Source of the DNA: Enteractinococcus coprophilus
Lineage (GTDB): Bacteria > Actinomycetota > Actinomycetes > Actinomycetales > Micrococcaceae
Reading direction: 5' to 3'
Assembly: GCF_006716305.1 (NCBI RefSeq)
Contig: NZ_VFOU01000002.1
Span: 372,001-436,000 of the forward strand
Length of the DNA stretch: 64,000 bases
How positions within the stretch are numbered: position 1 is the stretch's first letter; every line of letters begins with the position of its first letter. The notes under the pieces are model-generated. The model had not been told where the DNA came from and searched no databases. It saw nothing but the letters and a program-made list of their open reading frames with translations. A program made the translations under genes and the position numbers. This document shows positions 54,139 to 61,976 of this stretch, in pieces.

Positions 54139-55905
54139 TTATTCAGCGGTTTGTTCAGCCTTTACATCACGCAGGTACCGATTGACTGCAGAAGTGACAG
54201 CCTGCAGCGAGGCAGTTGAGGTGTTATGGTCCAGCCCGATACCCCACAGTACGCGGTCGCCGATGGCAGCTTCAACGTACGCAACAGCCATGGCCTCGCC
54301 ACCTTCGGTCAGCGCGTGCTCTGTGTAATCCAGCACGCGGACATCAACCTCGGCCTGGTGGAACATTTTAACTAGTGCGGAAATCGGGCCATTGCCGGTA
54401 GCCGTCCGGGTCACGATTTCACCGTCACGCTCCATCTTGACTTCCATTGAAAAGTCACCATCCTCAGTGGTGGACGACGTGGAAGACACCAGGTGGTAGT
54501 GACCCCAGCGTTCTATTGGATCATCGGTCGGGAGGTACTCGTTGGCGAAGACTTCCCAGAGGGTTTCAGACGATATTTCACCACCGTGGGTGTCGGTGTA
54601 ATCTTTGATGACCGCGGAGAATTCGACTTGGGCGCGACGGGGCAGCTCCAGGTTGTAATCTGTTTTGAGCATGTAAGCGACCCCACCCTTGCCCGATTGC
54701 GAGTTCACGCGGATAACCGCTTCGTAGCTGCGACCGATGTCTTCCGGGTCAATTGGCAGGTACGGGACACCCCAGTCGAGTTCGTCGGTCGTAACGCCAG
54801 CTTCTGCGGCCCGGGCGTCCATGTCTTCGAAGCCTTTTTTGATCGCGTCCTGATGCGATCCGGAGAATGCGGTGAACACGAGTTCGCCGGCCCACGGGGA
54901 ACGCTCGTGCACTTTCATTTGGGTGGCGTATTCGTAGACTTCTTGAATCTTGTCCATATCGGAAAAGTCGATTTCAGGGTCAATGCCCTGAGTGTAGAGG
55001 TTCATCCCGAGCGTGACGAGATCAACGTTACCGGTACGTTCTCCGTTGCCGAACAGGCAGCCCTCGATGCGGTCAGCGCCCGCCATGTACCCCAGCTCAG
55101 CAGCTGCTACGCCTGAACCACGGTCGTTGTGCGGGTGCAGCGACAGGATGATCGCATCGCGATTTTCAATGTTGCGGTGCATCCATTCGATCTGGTCGGC
55201 GTACCGGTTCGGAGTCGACATCTCGACGGTGGCCGGAAGATTGAGAATCATTTGCCGGTCGGTGGAGGCTTCCAGGACTTCGGCAACTTTATTGGAGATC
55301 TCAGCAGCGAATTCTAATTCAGTTCCCGTAAAGGACTCTGGTGAGTACTGATAGGTAATCGCAGTATCAGTCAGTTGTTCTTCGTATTTGCGGCACAGCA
55401 TGGCGCCGCGGGTGGCGATATCGATGATGCCGTTTTTGTCTTCCCGGAAGACCACGCGTCGTTGCAATACGGATGTTGAGTTGTATAGGTGCACGATGGC
55501 TCGCGGAGCGCCTTCGAGCGCTTCATAGGTGCGTTCAATGAGGTGTTCCCGGGACTGGGTCAGCACTTGGATGTGCACGTCTTCGGGAATACGATCTTCT
55601 ACGATCAACTGCCGTACGAAGTCGTAGTCAGTTTGGGATGCGGAAGGGAATCCGACTTCAATTTCTTTGTAACCCATCTCAACCAGCAGTTCGAACATCC
55701 GCATCTTGCGTTCCGGGTCCATGGGATTGACCAGCGCTTGGTTACCATCGCGCAGGTCGACCGCGCACCATCGAGGAGCTTTTGTGATGACTTGGTCTGG
55801 CCAGGTGCGATCCGGCAGGTTGACGGCAATTTGTTGTTCGAAGGGGACGTATTTATTAAATTTCATCCCGGATGGTTGCTGAAAATTCCGCAAAGTATTC
55901 CTCAT
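54139..55905 (-). CDS. leuA: 2-isopropylmalate synthase LeuA
   Basis: A 588-residue enzyme that condenses acetyl-CoA with 2-ketoisovalerate, the committed step of leucine synthesis. The TIM-barrel has the metal site DLRDGNQALVNPM and HPHNDRGSGVAAAELGYMAG, plus EGCLFGNGERTGNVD. The C-terminal ~130 residues form the leucine-binding allosteric domain (TATGNGPISALVKMF). The N-terminus MRNTLRNFQQPSGM fits the long actinobacterial form (LeuA type 2). The upstream region holds a Leu-rich leader peptide, so it is probably attenuated by leucine supply as well as feedback inhibited. Confidence 0.95.
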   Translation of the reverse strand: MRNTLRNFQQPSGMKFNKYVPFEQQIAVNLPDRTWPDQVITKAPRWCAVDLRDGNQALVNPMDPERKMRMFELLVEMGYKEIEVGFPSASQTDYDFVRQLIVEDRIPEDVHIQVLTQSREHLIERTYEALEGAPRAIVHLYNSTSVLQRRVVFREDKNGIIDIATRGAMLCRKYEEQLTDTAITYQYSPESFTGTELEFAAEISNKVAEVLEASTDRQMILNLPATVEMSTPNRYADQIEWMHRNIENRDAIILSLHPHNDRGSGVAAAELGYMAGADRIEGCLFGNGERTGNVDLVTLGMNLYTQGIDPEIDFSDMDKIQEVYEYATQMKVHERSPWAGELVFTAFSGSHQDAIKKGFEDMDARAAEAGVTTDELDWGVPYLPIDPEDIGRSYEAVIRVNSQSGKGGVAYMLKTDYNLELPRRAQVEFSAVIKDYTDTHGGEISSETLWEVFANEYLPTDDPIERWGHYHLVSSTSSTTEDGDFSMEVKMERDGEIVTRTATGNGPISALVKMFHQAEVDVRVLDYTEHALTEGGEAMAVAYVEAAIGDRVLWGIGLDHNTSTASLQAVTSAVNRYLRDVKAEQTAE

Positions 55906-56060
55906 TCTTTGAAACTGCCTGGTCCTGTGACGAGTTTAGTGGACCGTTGACGACAAACCGGTGTGTGAGCATTCATGTCTGACCGGTGGCAGGTCGTGTA
56001 TCTCGCTCCGCAACGGGGTCGACCCTACCTGATGGCGTTCAAAGCGTGTGCTTGAAGAAC
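55906..56060 (-). promoter_or_regulatory. leuA 5' untranslated region downstream of the leader ORF
   Basis: This stretch lies between the leader peptide stop and the leuA start. It holds a small hairpin (TTCAAGC-ACAC-GCTTTGAA, 56039-56057, with a one-base bulge), the palindrome GGGTCGACCC (about 56018-56027), and two copies of ACCGGT that can pair. No T-run terminator is visible, so any control would be through translation or a Rho-dependent mechanism. Promoter boxes could not be placed. Confidence 0.45.
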
Positions 56061-56143
56061 CTAGGCCCCGCTACGGCACGGTAGTAGCAGGCCTAGGAGA
56101 GCACCAAGAAGGGCACGGTGACGACCGCGCGATAGGGTGCTCT
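56060..56143 (-). promoter_or_regulatory. two adjacent hairpins spanning the leu leader codons
   Basis: Hairpin A: AGAGCACC (56098-56105) pairs with GGTGCTCT (56136-56143). Hairpin B: CCTAGGCC (56060-56067) pairs with GGCCTAGG (56090-56097), with inner GCTAC/GTAGTAGC pairing. They abut exactly. A ribosome stalled at the leader Leu codons (56111-56082) would cover the 3' arm of A and the 5' arm of B, in transcript direction, so its position should decide which hairpin forms. Confidence 0.65.
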
Positions 56144-56156
56144 GAACACAATGCAT
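56061..56156 (-). CDS. leu leader peptide (LeuL-like), 31 residues
   Basis: A 31-codon frame from ATG at 56156 to TAG at 56063-56061, too short for normal ORF calling. It encodes the stretch ALLGALLGLLLP with seven Leu codons in ten (CTT CTT ... CTC CTA ... CTG CTA CTA), including three CTA. It is read in the direction of leuA, about 155 bases upstream. Its own Leu codons fall inside two adjacent hairpins (56098-56143 and 56060-56097). An AGG eight bases before the ATG is a weak ribosome site. This is the layout of a leucine attenuator, as described for leuA of other actinobacteria; function is inferred. Confidence 0.72.
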   Translation of the reverse strand: MHCVQSTLSRGRHRALLGALLGLLLPCRSGA

Positions 56157-56180
56157 GTGGGTAGCCTAACACCGCTCCTG

Positions 56181-57131
56181 TCAGAATCCCAAACGATTCA
56201 TATACTTCGGATTTCGTTGCCATTCTTTGGCGACCTTGACGACCAGGTCGAGATACACTCGTGTGCCCAGAAGTTTCTGAATATTCTTGCGTGCTCGTTG
56301 CCCGATGGCTTGTAACTGCCGGCCGCCTTTGCCGATGATAATGCCTTTTTGGCTATCACGTTCAACGTAGATCTCCGCGTAAATATCCGTGATCGGTTGA
56401 TCTTCGGGCTGGCCCTCGCGTAGGCCCATTTCTGTTACGACGACGGCCAGAGAGTGCGGCAATTCATCAAAGACATCTTCCAGCGCAGCTTCTCGAATGA
56501 GTTCAGCGACCATAATGTCGTCGGGTTCGTCGGTCACTTCGCCATCAGGATACAACGGGGGCGATTTCGGCAAGTACTTGGTCAGGACTTCCACCACGGT
56601 GTTTACTTGTACGTCACCTTGGACCGAAACTGGAACGATCTCTGTGAATCCTGTACTGGTATCCGGCGTGATGATTTCTTCACCAAGTTGTTGGACTGCG
56701 ATCAACTGATCTGCAAGCACTCCGCGGGTGACCGTATCAACCTTGGTTACCAACGCGATAATCGGGGTGTTGTGAAGCTTTGCTAATTGTTCGGCGATGA
56801 ACCGATCCCCTGGTCCGATCTTTTCATTGGCTGGGATACACATCGCGACCGCGTCCATGCCTGCAAGGGTTTCCGCAACCAGTTCGTTGAGGCGTTCTCC
56901 AAGCAGTGTTCTAGGTCGGTGAAGTCCTGGTGTATCGACCAGTATGAGTTGGTGGTCATCGCCCGATACGATGCCGCGGATCACACGTCGTGTGGTTTGG
57001 GGCTTCGAAGAGGTGATGGCGATCTTTGAACCAACCATCGCATTGGTTAAAGTGGATTTTCCGACATTCGGTCGACCGACCAGGCTGACGAATCCAGAAC
57101 GGAAGTGTTCGGGATAATCGGTTGGCATCAT
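56181..57131 (-). CDS. era: GTPase Era
   Basis: Ribosome-assembly GTPase of 316 residues that checks the 3' end of 16S rRNA. G1 is GRPNVGKST (about 19-27), G3 is DTPGLH and G4 is TKVD. The C-terminal KH domain carries GIIIGKGGRQLQAIG at about 270. Its start codon overlaps the end of the CNNM gene by four bases (ATGA type), so translation is coupled. The order ybeY-CNNM-era-(leuA)-recO is a classic ribosome/repair cluster, here interrupted by leuA. Confidence 0.95.
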   Translation of the reverse strand: MMPTDYPEHFRSGFVSLVGRPNVGKSTLTNAMVGSKIAITSSKPQTTRRVIRGIVSGDDHQLILVDTPGLHRPRTLLGERLNELVAETLAGMDAVAMCIPANEKIGPGDRFIAEQLAKLHNTPIIALVTKVDTVTRGVLADQLIAVQQLGEEIITPDTSTGFTEIVPVSVQGDVQVNTVVEVLTKYLPKSPPLYPDGEVTDEPDDIMVAELIREAALEDVFDELPHSLAVVVTEMGLREGQPEDQPITDIYAEIYVERDSQKGIIIGKGGRQLQAIGQRARKNIQKLLGTRVYLDLVVKVAKEWQRNPKYMNRLGF

Positions 57132-58402
57132 GGCGTGGTCCCCTCGGTGGATGAGTGTACGGTGACTTTGATGGTGTCGACTCGATTGCGTTTTCCCGCA
57201 AGTGATGCAACGGTCAACGTGAGGTGTTCGATATCGGTGACCGAGCCTTCAACCGGAATTTTACCCAAGCTTTTGGCCAGCAGGCCGCCGACGGTGTCGA
57301 CGTCTTCATCATCATCGAGAAATAGATTGAACTCTTCAGAGAAGTCGGTGACCGACATGGAAGCATTCACCAGGAATTCTCCGTTGGGCTGTGGGATCAC
57401 ATCAGCGATTTCCACGTCGTCATACTCATCTGAAATATCCCCGACGAGTTCTTCGATCAGGTCTTCTAACGTCACAAGGCCCGCGGTACCGCCATATTCG
57501 TCGACGACGATAGCCGCGTGGACGGCTTCGCGCTGGAGCTCCTGTAACAGATCCCACACAGATTTCGACTCAGGGACCACCCGAATGTCACGTACCAAAA
57601 GGTTAACTGGGTCCTCGGGAGATAAGCGTCGAGTGTGGGTAGCGCGAACGATGTCTTTGAGAAAAACGATGCCCAGGACGTCATCGGGACTTTCGCCAAT
57701 GAGGGGAATACGAGAGAAACCAGAGTCGATAAAGATCTCTGTTGCTGCGGCTAGAGTGGTGCCCGATTCAAGCCACACGACATCAGTACGTGGGACCATG
57801 ATGGCGCGGACCAGTGTGTCGTCCATTTCGAAGACCGACTGAATCATCTCGGCTTCGTCGTCTTCTAAGACGTCGGCTTTGGATGCGCGCGAGACATATT
57901 CGCGGAAGTGTTTTTCTTCGAGATCGTTTTCATCGTTTTCGTCGTCATCTTCGGTATCGGCATCGGCGATGAACAAGCCTGGGACCGGTCCAAGGATCGC
58001 GGTCAGGAGACGGACGAGCCATGCGGTTCCTTGTGCTGAGGCCTCATAGTGTTTGGCACCGATTTTCCGCGGGCTACGAAATGCCGAGAGTAAGGTGATG
58101 ACTCCCATCACCAGGATGCCCCCGACAGCAGATAGCCACACGTTATTGACAAAATGGTCAATAAACACCGTTATGAGAACCGCCGACGTGGTCAGGAAGA
58201 CGCTACTCCAAAACCGGACAGCCAGCTGGTGTTCGGGCAGTCGATCCAGCACCTGAAGAATGGGGTTTCCTGGGCGTTTAGCAACGACGGCTTCGGCTTC
58301 ACGGTACGAGACGTAATCGAACGCTGACTCAGCAAGATTTAACACCCAGGTCAGTGCGAGGCTGACGATAAATAATATCGCCAGGATAATCGGGACGACC
58401 AC
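57128..58402 (-). CDS. CNNM/CBS-domain (CorC/HlyC family) membrane protein
   Basis: A 424-residue protein of the family often called hemolysin-like or magnesium/cobalt efflux. An N-terminal DUF21/CNNM domain has about four hydrophobic segments (PIILAILFIVSLALTWVLNL, then VFLTTSAVLITVFI and others). Two CBS domains follow at about 205-330 (MVPRTDVVWLESGTTLAAAT; DEYGGTAGLVTLEDLIEELV), then a C-terminal CorC-type transporter-associated domain. It likely moves divalent cations or regulates their transport. It is translationally coupled to era and sits between ybeY and era. Confidence 0.88.
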   Translation of the reverse strand: MVVPIILAILFIVSLALTWVLNLAESAFDYVSYREAEAVVAKRPGNPILQVLDRLPEHQLAVRFWSSVFLTTSAVLITVFIDHFVNNVWLSAVGGILVMGVITLLSAFRSPRKIGAKHYEASAQGTAWLVRLLTAILGPVPGLFIADADTEDDDENDENDLEEKHFREYVSRASKADVLEDDEAEMIQSVFEMDDTLVRAIMVPRTDVVWLESGTTLAAATEIFIDSGFSRIPLIGESPDDVLGIVFLKDIVRATHTRRLSPEDPVNLLVRDIRVVPESKSVWDLLQELQREAVHAAIVVDEYGGTAGLVTLEDLIEELVGDISDEYDDVEIADVIPQPNGEFLVNASMSVTDFSEEFNLFLDDDEDVDTVGGLLAKSLGKIPVEGSVTDIEHLTLTVASLAGKRNRVDTIKVTVHSSTEGTTP

Positions 58403-58407
58403 TGTGC

Positions 58408-58884
58408 TTATGCTTCCTCATCGTGTAACTCGGGTGGCGCGTAGCCTAGAAATTCTTCTAGGAGTTGATTCTGCAGCCTGAACATTTCGTCTTTTTCTTC
58501 AGGATCATGGTGATCGTAGCCCAACAGGTGAAGTAACCCGTGAGTGACAAGTAACGCAATTTCATCGGCTACCTGATGTCGGCCACGCGCGGCATGTTCG
58601 GTCGCGACCTCGGGGCTAATCACGATATCGCCCAGCAGGCCCTGGGCCGGCTGTTGTTGGGTTCCGGGACGGAGTTCGTCCATCGGAAAGCTCATGACAT
58701 CGGTGGGGCCATCCAATCCCATCCATTCACGGTGCAATTGACTCATGGCATCATTATCGACAAACACCACGGCCAGCTCTGAAGCCGGATGAATATGGAG
58801 GTTTTCATACAGGTGCTTGCCCAGAGACATGACACGTTGGATGTCGACGTCGAAGGCTGTTTCGTTGAGGACTTCTATAGCCAT
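58408..58884 (-). CDS. ybeY: endoribonuclease YbeY
   Basis: A 158-residue zinc-dependent RNase that matures 16S rRNA and takes part in ribosome quality control. The metal motif HGLLHLLGYDHHDPEE at about residues 117-132 has the three zinc histidines. VVFVDNDAMSQLHREWMG and PTDVMSFPMDE are family-typical. It lies five bases downstream of phoH, in the conserved phoH-ybeY-CNNM-era order. Confidence 0.95.
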   Translation of the reverse strand: MAIEVLNETAFDVDIQRVMSLGKHLYENLHIHPASELAVVFVDNDAMSQLHREWMGLDGPTDVMSFPMDELRPGTQQQPAQGLLGDIVISPEVATEHAARGRHQVADEIALLVTHGLLHLLGYDHHDPEEKDEMFRLQNQLLEEFLGYAPPELHDEEA

Positions 58885-58890
58885 GTTCCT

Positions 58891-59910
58891 TTACCGATTT
58901 CGATTTCGTCCGGATCTTTGTGGACGTGTAGGTTCCGGTTGATGGCGATCGTAAGCGTCAACAATTTTTGACACCAGATCATGGCGGACGACATCTGAAG
59001 ATTTCAGTTCGATGATAGCGATGTCATCAATGCCTTCCAGATATTGCACGGCTTGAGCAAGTCCGGAGTCAGTGCCACGGGGCAAGTCGATCTGTGACGC
59101 GTCACCCGTGATGACCATATGAGAGTTGAATCCGAGTCTGGTAAGGAACATCTTCATTTGCTCTGCCGAGGTGTTCTGGGCCTCGTCGAGGATGATGAAA
59201 GCATCATTCAGTGTTCGTCCCCGCATATACGCCAAGGGTGCTACCTCGATGGTACCAACTTCAATCAGATGCGGGATACTGTCTGGTTCGACCATCTCGT
59301 GCAGTGCGTCGTAAAGCGGTCGCAAATACGGGTCGATTTTTTCGCTGAGGGTGCCGGGGAGAAAACCCAAAGATTCCCCAGCTTCTACCGCTGGGCGGGT
59401 GAGAATGATGCGATTGACTTGACGAGTATGTAGTGCCTGCACCGCTTTGGCCATCGCCAAATATGTTTTACCCGTCCCCGCCGGACCAATGCCGAACACC
59501 ACGGTGTTGTTATTGATCGCGTTGACATAGGCCTTTTGGTTCTCAGTCTTGGGGCGGATTTTCTTCCCCTGTGCTGAGACGATCAATTCGGCCGGCAGGC
59601 TCTTAGTGGTGTCGTCTGGATAGGAGCGCACCCCGGCAATGGTGGTCTCAATAATTTCGGGGCCCACTGTTGTACCAGCACTCGCAACGGACCGTAGGTC
59701 ATGCAGAATCTTGACGACTTCGGCGACGTCCTCTTGGGCGCCCGTGATGTCCAACTGTTGATCACGTACCAAGAGCTTCATTTCAGGGTAAACGCCTTCG
59801 ATGACACGAAGCAGCATGTCTTGTGGACCAAATGTTTGTACCATTTCGGCAGGGGTGTCAAATGTGATGGTCTTGCGGCTTGTGTCATCGGGTTGGGATT
59901 GTTCTGTCAG
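58891..59910 (-). CDS. phoH: PhoH family ATPase, probable CTG start
   Basis: A 339-residue PhoH-like P-loop ATPase, proposed to act in RNA metabolism together with YbeY. Walker A is GPAGTGKTYLAMA and the DExH-like motif is LDEAQNTSAEQM. The first ATG (59844) would remove about 22 residues that match the usual PhoH N-terminus: in frame before it lies TEQSQPDDTSRKTITFDTPA. No ATG, GTG or TTG opens this stretch, but a CTG at 59910 does, six bases after GGAG. I therefore take CTG as the start; the ATG form would give 317 residues. Confidence 0.87.
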   Translation of the reverse strand: MTEQSQPDDTSRKTITFDTPAEMVQTFGPQDMLLRVIEGVYPEMKLLVRDQQLDITGAQEDVAEVVKILHDLRSVASAGTTVGPEIIETTIAGVRSYPDDTTKSLPAELIVSAQGKKIRPKTENQKAYVNAINNNTVVFGIGPAGTGKTYLAMAKAVQALHTRQVNRIILTRPAVEAGESLGFLPGTLSEKIDPYLRPLYDALHEMVEPDSIPHLIEVGTIEVAPLAYMRGRTLNDAFIILDEAQNTSAEQMKMFLTRLGFNSHMVITGDASQIDLPRGTDSGLAQAVQYLEGIDDIAIIELKSSDVVRHDLVSKIVDAYDRHQPEPTRPQRSGRNRNR

Positions 59911-60016
59911 GTCGACTCCATTACTCGTATGTGCTGTGTCATCCAGTCTATGTGGTCACTAGCCCACGGTCTATCTGAATGCGATGTCGCACCCGGGTTT
60001 CACCGAGTGTTTGGAA

Positions 60017-60766
60017 CTACCAGCGTTTAAAGATCTGGTTCAGCAAGGTGATCGCGACAGGTCCAGCCGTTGAGGAGCGAAGAACATTGTCGCCAATCTT
60101 TACAGCGGTGCCACCAGCATTCTCAATTGCCGCGAGTTCTTCAGGTGCGACTCCGCCCTCTGGGCCCACGACGAGGTGAATAGTTTGCACACCCGACATC
60201 TCAACGACTGCCTGCTCGATATTCGTCACGCCATCTTCATGCAAAACCACGACGTGCTGACCGTCTTGGGCATTGTGCAACCGAGCGACATCTGTGGTGA
60301 TCAGCGGGTCTTCGAGCTTGGGAATGATAGCCCGACGTGATTGCTGCGCGGCCGCGTGAAGTTTCGAACGCCATTTCGTAAGCATCTTTTCCGCACGTTC
60401 TGTACGGATACGCACAATCGACCGCTGGGATTGCCAAGGTGTTACCGTATCGACCCCAAGCTCTGTAGCCATTTCGGCAGCCAGCAGGTCTCGATCTCCT
60501 TTGGCTAGGGCTTGCACGAGATTTATTCGCACACTGGGGGAATACTGCACGCTGACGCTAGTGACACGAACCCGGGCGGTCCGGGGATCAGCTACTTCAA
60601 TGACCCCCGAGGCCAGGGTGCCGTGCCCGTCGGATAGCAGCACGGGATCACCGACTTGCAGGCGTTGCGAACGAATCGCATGACCCGAGGTTGGCTCGTC
60701 TAGGTCCACGACATCGTGGGCGTGGACCCCTGCAACGTGAGCACTATAGAACAGCGGATGTGTCAC
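60017..60766 (-). CDS. rsmE: 16S rRNA (uracil-1498-N3)-methyltransferase RsmE
   Basis: A 249-residue SPOUT-class methyltransferase making m3U1498 in the 30S decoding region. The N-terminal PUA-like part (HAIRSQRLQVGDPVLLSDG) precedes the knotted domain with QSQRSIVRI, LVVGPEGGVAPEEL and the C-terminal IGDNVLRSSTAGPVAI. In most relatives the last motif reads LGxRILRxETA; here Ser-Ser replaces the usual Arg/Glu pair. Its start overlaps the end of dnaJ by four bases, so both come from one message. Confidence 0.93.
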   Translation of the reverse strand: MTHPLFYSAHVAGVHAHDVVDLDEPTSGHAIRSQRLQVGDPVLLSDGHGTLASGVIEVADPRTARVRVTSVSVQYSPSVRINLVQALAKGDRDLLAAEMATELGVDTVTPWQSQRSIVRIRTERAEKMLTKWRSKLHAAAQQSRRAIIPKLEDPLITTDVARLHNAQDGQHVVVLHEDGVTNIEQAVVEMSGVQTIHLVVGPEGGVAPEELAAIENAGGTAVKIGDNVLRSSTAGPVAITLLNQIFKRW

Positions 60767-61896
60767 GATTCATCATGCGAAAACATGTTATCGAACCCGG
60801 ATTTCAGGCGCGAAAAGAAGCCTCTCGACTCGACCTCACCGTTGGCGACATCTTCGGCGCGGAGTTCTGCCAATTGGGTGAGCAGCTCGCGTTGCTCGTC
60901 GTTCAATTTTGTTGGAGTGGAGACGTTGAGCGTGATTTTCATGTCGCCCCGACCGCTCCCCTGGAGCCGGGAGGCACCGAGATTCTTCAGTGTCACAACG
61001 TGACCGGTCTGCGTTCCAGGATCAATCGTGAAAGATTGTTCCCCATCAAACGTATCGATTTTGATGTCCGTGCCGAGTGCGGCAGCGGTCATCGGAATGG
61101 TCATGGTTGCATGCAAGTGGTCACCCTGGCGGGTAAAGATCTCGTGCTCACGCACGCGAATCTCAAGGTAGAGGTCTCCATTGGGTCCCCCAGCTACACC
61201 TGCTTCACCGCGTCCGGCAAGCTGGATTCGAGTGCCGTCACGGACCCCTGCTGGAATTTTGACGGTGAAGGATACCCGCTCGCGAACACGACCCTGACCG
61301 GAGCACTGGCCACAGGGGTCTGTGATGACGTCACCGTAACCGCGACAGGTTGGGCAGGTTTCGGTGGTCATCATGCGACCAAGAATGGAATCTACGGGAC
61401 GGGAGATCTGCCCTGCTCCGCGACACGTGGTACAAGTTTCGGGATGAGTACCGGGTTCCATCGCGGACCCGTCGCAGCGCTCGCAACGGACAGCTGTTTC
61501 TACCTCGATGGTTTTTTCGGTGCCGAAGACGGCCTCTTCGAGGTCGATATGTGTCGCAATCAGCGCATCTTGCCCCCGCCGTGCGCGCGATACTGGACCA
61601 GCACCTGCTCCCCCACCAAAGAATGTTTCGAAGATGTCCGAGAAGCCACCAAAGCCTCCACCGCCGAAGCCGCCGCGTCGACCATCCTCATGGCCGGTTG
61701 CATCATAGTTTTGACGTTTTTCGGCATTAGATAATACTTCGTAGGCGTGCGTGACGGATTTGAACTGTTCTGCGGCTTCGTCGGAGGGGTTGTGATCCGG
61801 GTGCAGTTCACGGGCCTTCTTGCGGTAGGCCTTCTTAATTTGTTGTTCTGTGGCGTTCCGGTCAACACCCAGGATCTGGTAATAATCTTGTGCCAC
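60763..61896 (-). CDS. dnaJ: chaperone DnaJ
   Basis: Co-chaperone of 377 residues that stimulates DnaK. The J domain has HPDHN at about residue 33, followed by a Gly/Phe linker (RGGFGGGGFGGF). The zinc domain has four repeats of CxxCxGxG type (CERCDGSA, CTTCRGAG, CPTCRGYG, CGQCSGQG), then the client-binding and dimerisation parts. It lies downstream of hrcA and upstream of rsmE. The hrcA-dnaJ pair is under a CIRCE element, whereas a separate dnaK-grpE-dnaJ operon is expected elsewhere. Confidence 0.95.
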   Translation of the reverse strand: MAQDYYQILGVDRNATEQQIKKAYRKKARELHPDHNPSDEAAEQFKSVTHAYEVLSNAEKRQNYDATGHEDGRRGGFGGGGFGGFSDIFETFFGGGAGAGPVSRARRGQDALIATHIDLEEAVFGTEKTIEVETAVRCERCDGSAMEPGTHPETCTTCRGAGQISRPVDSILGRMMTTETCPTCRGYGDVITDPCGQCSGQGRVRERVSFTVKIPAGVRDGTRIQLAGRGEAGVAGGPNGDLYLEIRVREHEIFTRQGDHLHATMTIPMTAAALGTDIKIDTFDGEQSFTIDPGTQTGHVVTLKNLGASRLQGSGRGDMKITLNVSTPTKLNDEQRELLTQLAELRAEDVANGEVESRGFFSRLKSGFDNMFSHDES

Positions 61897-61976
61897 TTGT
61901 TGGTCGTATTCCTTTCAGTTCAAGCAACTGGAGCTTGAAACCGTGTTCTGGTCAGAGTCTATTATCCGTTCATGAG

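Noticed and set aside
54493-55116. A 207-residue open frame opposite leuA
   Set aside because: Antisense to the conserved LeuA barrel; it has no domain and no neighbour on its strand.
56093-56149. An alternative 18-residue leader frame from GTG at 56149, ahead of leuA
   Set aside because: It contains only two Leu codons and several Val, while the overlapping ATG frame has the dense Leu run. The ATG frame is the better leader peptide.
60691-61734. A 347-residue open frame on the plus strand, opposite dnaJ
   Set aside because: It is fully antisense to a well-conserved dnaJ. Its Cys- and Gly-rich runs are mirror images of the DnaJ zinc repeats and Gly/Phe linker. No family resemblance or ribosome site.
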